Shown one piece after another: positions 62,018 to 64,000 of a stretch of DNA of 64,000 nt. This DNA is from Rhinopomastus cyanomelas (lineage: Eukaryota > Chordata > Aves > Bucerotiformes > Rhinopomastidae), in NCBI GenBank assembly GCA_013400115.1, contig VXBP01003481.1, positions 1 through 64,000 of the forward strand, given 5' to 3'. The notes under the pieces were generated by a model. That model saw only the letters and a program-made list of their open reading frames with translations. It was not told the DNA's origin and searched no databases. The translations under genes were made by a program, and so were the position numbers. Positions within the stretch are counted from its first letter, which is position 1, and every line of letters starts with the position of its first letter.

Positions 62018-62224
62018 TTACGTGAGAAAGAACTTCTTCACGGTGAGGGTGACAGAGCACTGGAATAGGCTGCCCAAGGAAGGTTGTGGAGTCTCCTTCT
62101 CTGGAGACATTTAAATCCCACCTGGATATGTTTGTGTGACTTGGTCTAGGGGATCCTGCTCTGGGAAGGGAATTGGACTAGATGATCTTTCAAGGTCCCT
62201 TCCAGTCCCTAATGTTCTGTGAAT
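62018..62224 (+). mobile_element. CR1 LINE 3' end (about 205 bp)
   Basis: Plus-oriented and well preserved: 'gagaaagaacttcttcacgg', 'tgacagagcactggaatagg', 'gttgtggagtctccttctct', 'gggaattggactagatgatc', 'aaggtcccttccagtcccta', then 'atgttctgtgaatct'. It overlaps in element coordinates with the fragment at 61,589, so these are two separate insertions. Confidence 0.96.
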
Positions 62225-64000
62225 CTAGTTTTTCTAATAGTTTGTCATTTTATGGGATCAAAGGAAGTAAAGCATGATAAATTTAACTTCATTGTCCTTT
62301 CAGATCAGAAGGATACATGTGTGCACAAAATAAATCTGTCAATTATGAGATATCTTGTTATAAGTCATGGGGGTGAAAAAAGGGTGGGTTTTTTTTTCCT
62401 TCTTTTGAAACCTCAGTTCCTTTGCAGAGAAACCATGGACTGCATGAGCATATAGAAGAGCATTTCACTTCAAATGACTGCTGCTCCAAGTAGACTGGAG
62501 GCATGTTAGCAGTGTGCTAATTTTAGTATCCTCAATTTCAGAGTTGTCTAAAAAGCTGATGAAGTGGACCTTAAGCCTCTCTTTATCCATTTCCTTCTTT
62601 TTATGCAGTACATGACACGCTCAGAGACACAGCAGTGTTTGTGACAAGTAGCACTGCATACACAATGTCCAATGACTTCTGGCAGCCTATTCAATACGGG
62701 AAGATTTTTGAGCTAGTTTCATTTTGATCAGTTACAGTCAACTGGCCAGTCATTTGATCTCTGAACCCTTGAGCTGTGATTTCTATCAGGTTTCTTATCT
62801 TTGTACATTTGGAAAAAAATAACTTTTCTCTGAAATGTGCTTCTCTGATTTTAACACCGCAGTGATGAAGTAAAGGAGGAATGCTGCTACACTTGTGTTG
62901 AGCATACTGAATGTGTACCTTACTCTACATTTTAATATATGTTAGAACAGAGTTGTTTGTGTCGTTCCTTATGTACCATAGAATTATTTAGAGTCTCTTT
63001 CAGTTTGTATGGTTCATCCATGGACCATTGAAACTGTTCCCAAACATAAAAGTGAAATGGCATCTGCTAAAAAAAAAAACCCTGTGCTTTGCAAAGCCTT
63101 CATGTAGAGTATGCAAGATGGAGCCTGAATCTAAAAGGGAAAAGGAGTATTTCCCTGGCTTCATGGCCACATTCTTGAGTTAGCAAGTAAAGCATCAAAA
63201 GAGTCCCCAACATCTAACCTAAAATGTCGCTGTTACTGATTAGGTCAGAATTTTGACCTGGTGACAAGAAAACAAGTTTTCAAGCCTCAAACCAACTGAC
63301 ATTTGCCCTTGGAAAGGAGAAAAAATGACCCGTGAAGTTTCCATCTGTTGATAGAATAAACATCTGTAGTACTCATGACTGGCATGAGTTCAGTAGCAGT
63401 GGAGCCGGCAGTGAGTGATCTCTGGCCCCTTACATTATTATTGCCATTGAATAGTAATGGTTTTGAATGGAAATTACCCTAGAGAATCCTGAAAAGGCTG
63501 GATTCTGTCTTTTGGAGATACCATAAAAAATAGGACTTGAAGCACACATGAAGTTTAAAGCCTTACGTGACGGGTGAACATGAAAAATTAATTAGTCACA
63601 GAAATATACACTAAATACCCACATGTATGAGGGCCATTTCATTCAGTGGCTCTGTGTTTATGTGGCCACAGGCACCTCTTACTGGAAGTCACAGATTCTG
63701 TATGCATTTGTGTTTGTGACTGTGTTTTTCTACCTCTGTTATAATGATTCTCTTCAATTATTACAGCATTAAAGTACACTTCAGTCAAATACCTAAGCTC
63801 TTCGGTGTCCAGGGTAAGCTTCATTATACTACAAATAATAGGTCTGGTTCCTGAGCCACAGTATTTTATACTACTTTACCCACCAATATATTATATTTAG
63901 AAAGACTCAGGACTCAACAGTGACAGTAAAGTTATGAAGATATTGAAACACTTGAAACCAGAGTGTTAAATTCTTTTCTGGACTGAATACTATAAAGCAA
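62225..64000. other. Unique non-coding DNA
   Basis: No gene or interspersed repeat is recognised up to the window end. There is a T-run near 62,389 and an A-run near 63,070. Confidence 0.5.

Noticed and set aside
63371..63389. 7-base inverted repeat (actcatg/catgagt) with a 5-base loop
   Set aside because: Short stem, no neighbouring feature; expected by chance many times in 64 kb.
1..64000. Bacterial or phage-type system (operons, CRISPR, toxin-antitoxin)
   Set aside because: The CR1 content, AT-rich non-coding character and lack of coding density exclude a prokaryotic origin. No regularly spaced direct repeats with unique spacers occur; the only regular array is the spacerless 31-bp minisatellite.
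1..64000. Endogenous retrovirus or LTR element
   Set aside because: I looked for paired long repeats with TG...CA ends, a primer binding site and polypurine tract, and saw none. All clear transposon signal is CR1.

Overview
The window looks like non-coding nuclear DNA from a bird. The evidence is about 20 fragments of CR1, the dominant avian LINE family. They carry the typical CR1 3' end (tandem copies of an ATTCTATG-like octamer after a 'gatgatct...tcccttccaa' block). Some also carry pieces of the 3' part of ORF2. The rest is AT-rich, with microsatellites, no operon-like packing, and no open frame longer than about 120 codons. The few longest open frames are either CR1 remnants or isolated frames without recognisable domains. 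I recognise no protein-coding exon, tRNA, rRNA or CRISPR array. The species cannot be fixed from this sequence alone.

Layout. 1-17.5 kb: mostly unique AT-rich DNA with two CR1 copies (3.4 and 7.7 kb), a compound CA/TA microsatellite (10.7 kb) and a CT microsatellite (16.2 kb). 17.6-29.9 kb: 12 kb with no recognised CR1. It is interrupted by a locally GC-rich, CpG-containing block at about 24.8-25.4 kb with small tandem duplications; this is the best, though weak, candidate for a promoter or first exon. 29.9-40.8 kb: a CR1-rich zone, with eight fragments between 34.9 and 40.8 kb. It also holds a clean six-copy, 31-bp minisatellite at 35,999-36,184. 40.8-53.3 kb: repeat-poor, with one internally rearranged CR1 at 45.8 kb, an A-rich AATAACC-type imperfect repeat at 51.3 kb, and stretches dense in homeodomain-type TAAT cores that read like conserved developmental enhancers. 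53.3-64 kb: a few more CR1 copies, including three in alternating orientation within 640 bp at 61.6-62.2 kb.

Interpretation. The window is best read as intergenic or long-intron DNA. Its CR1 copies fall into several sequence types of apparently different age. No new multi-gene system is visible. The observations most worth checking are the higher-order structure of the 31-bp minisatellite, the GC-rich block at 25 kb, the enhancer-like block near 46.8 kb and the rearranged CR1 at 45.8 kb. All coordinates of repeat edges are by eye and may be off by about 10 bases.
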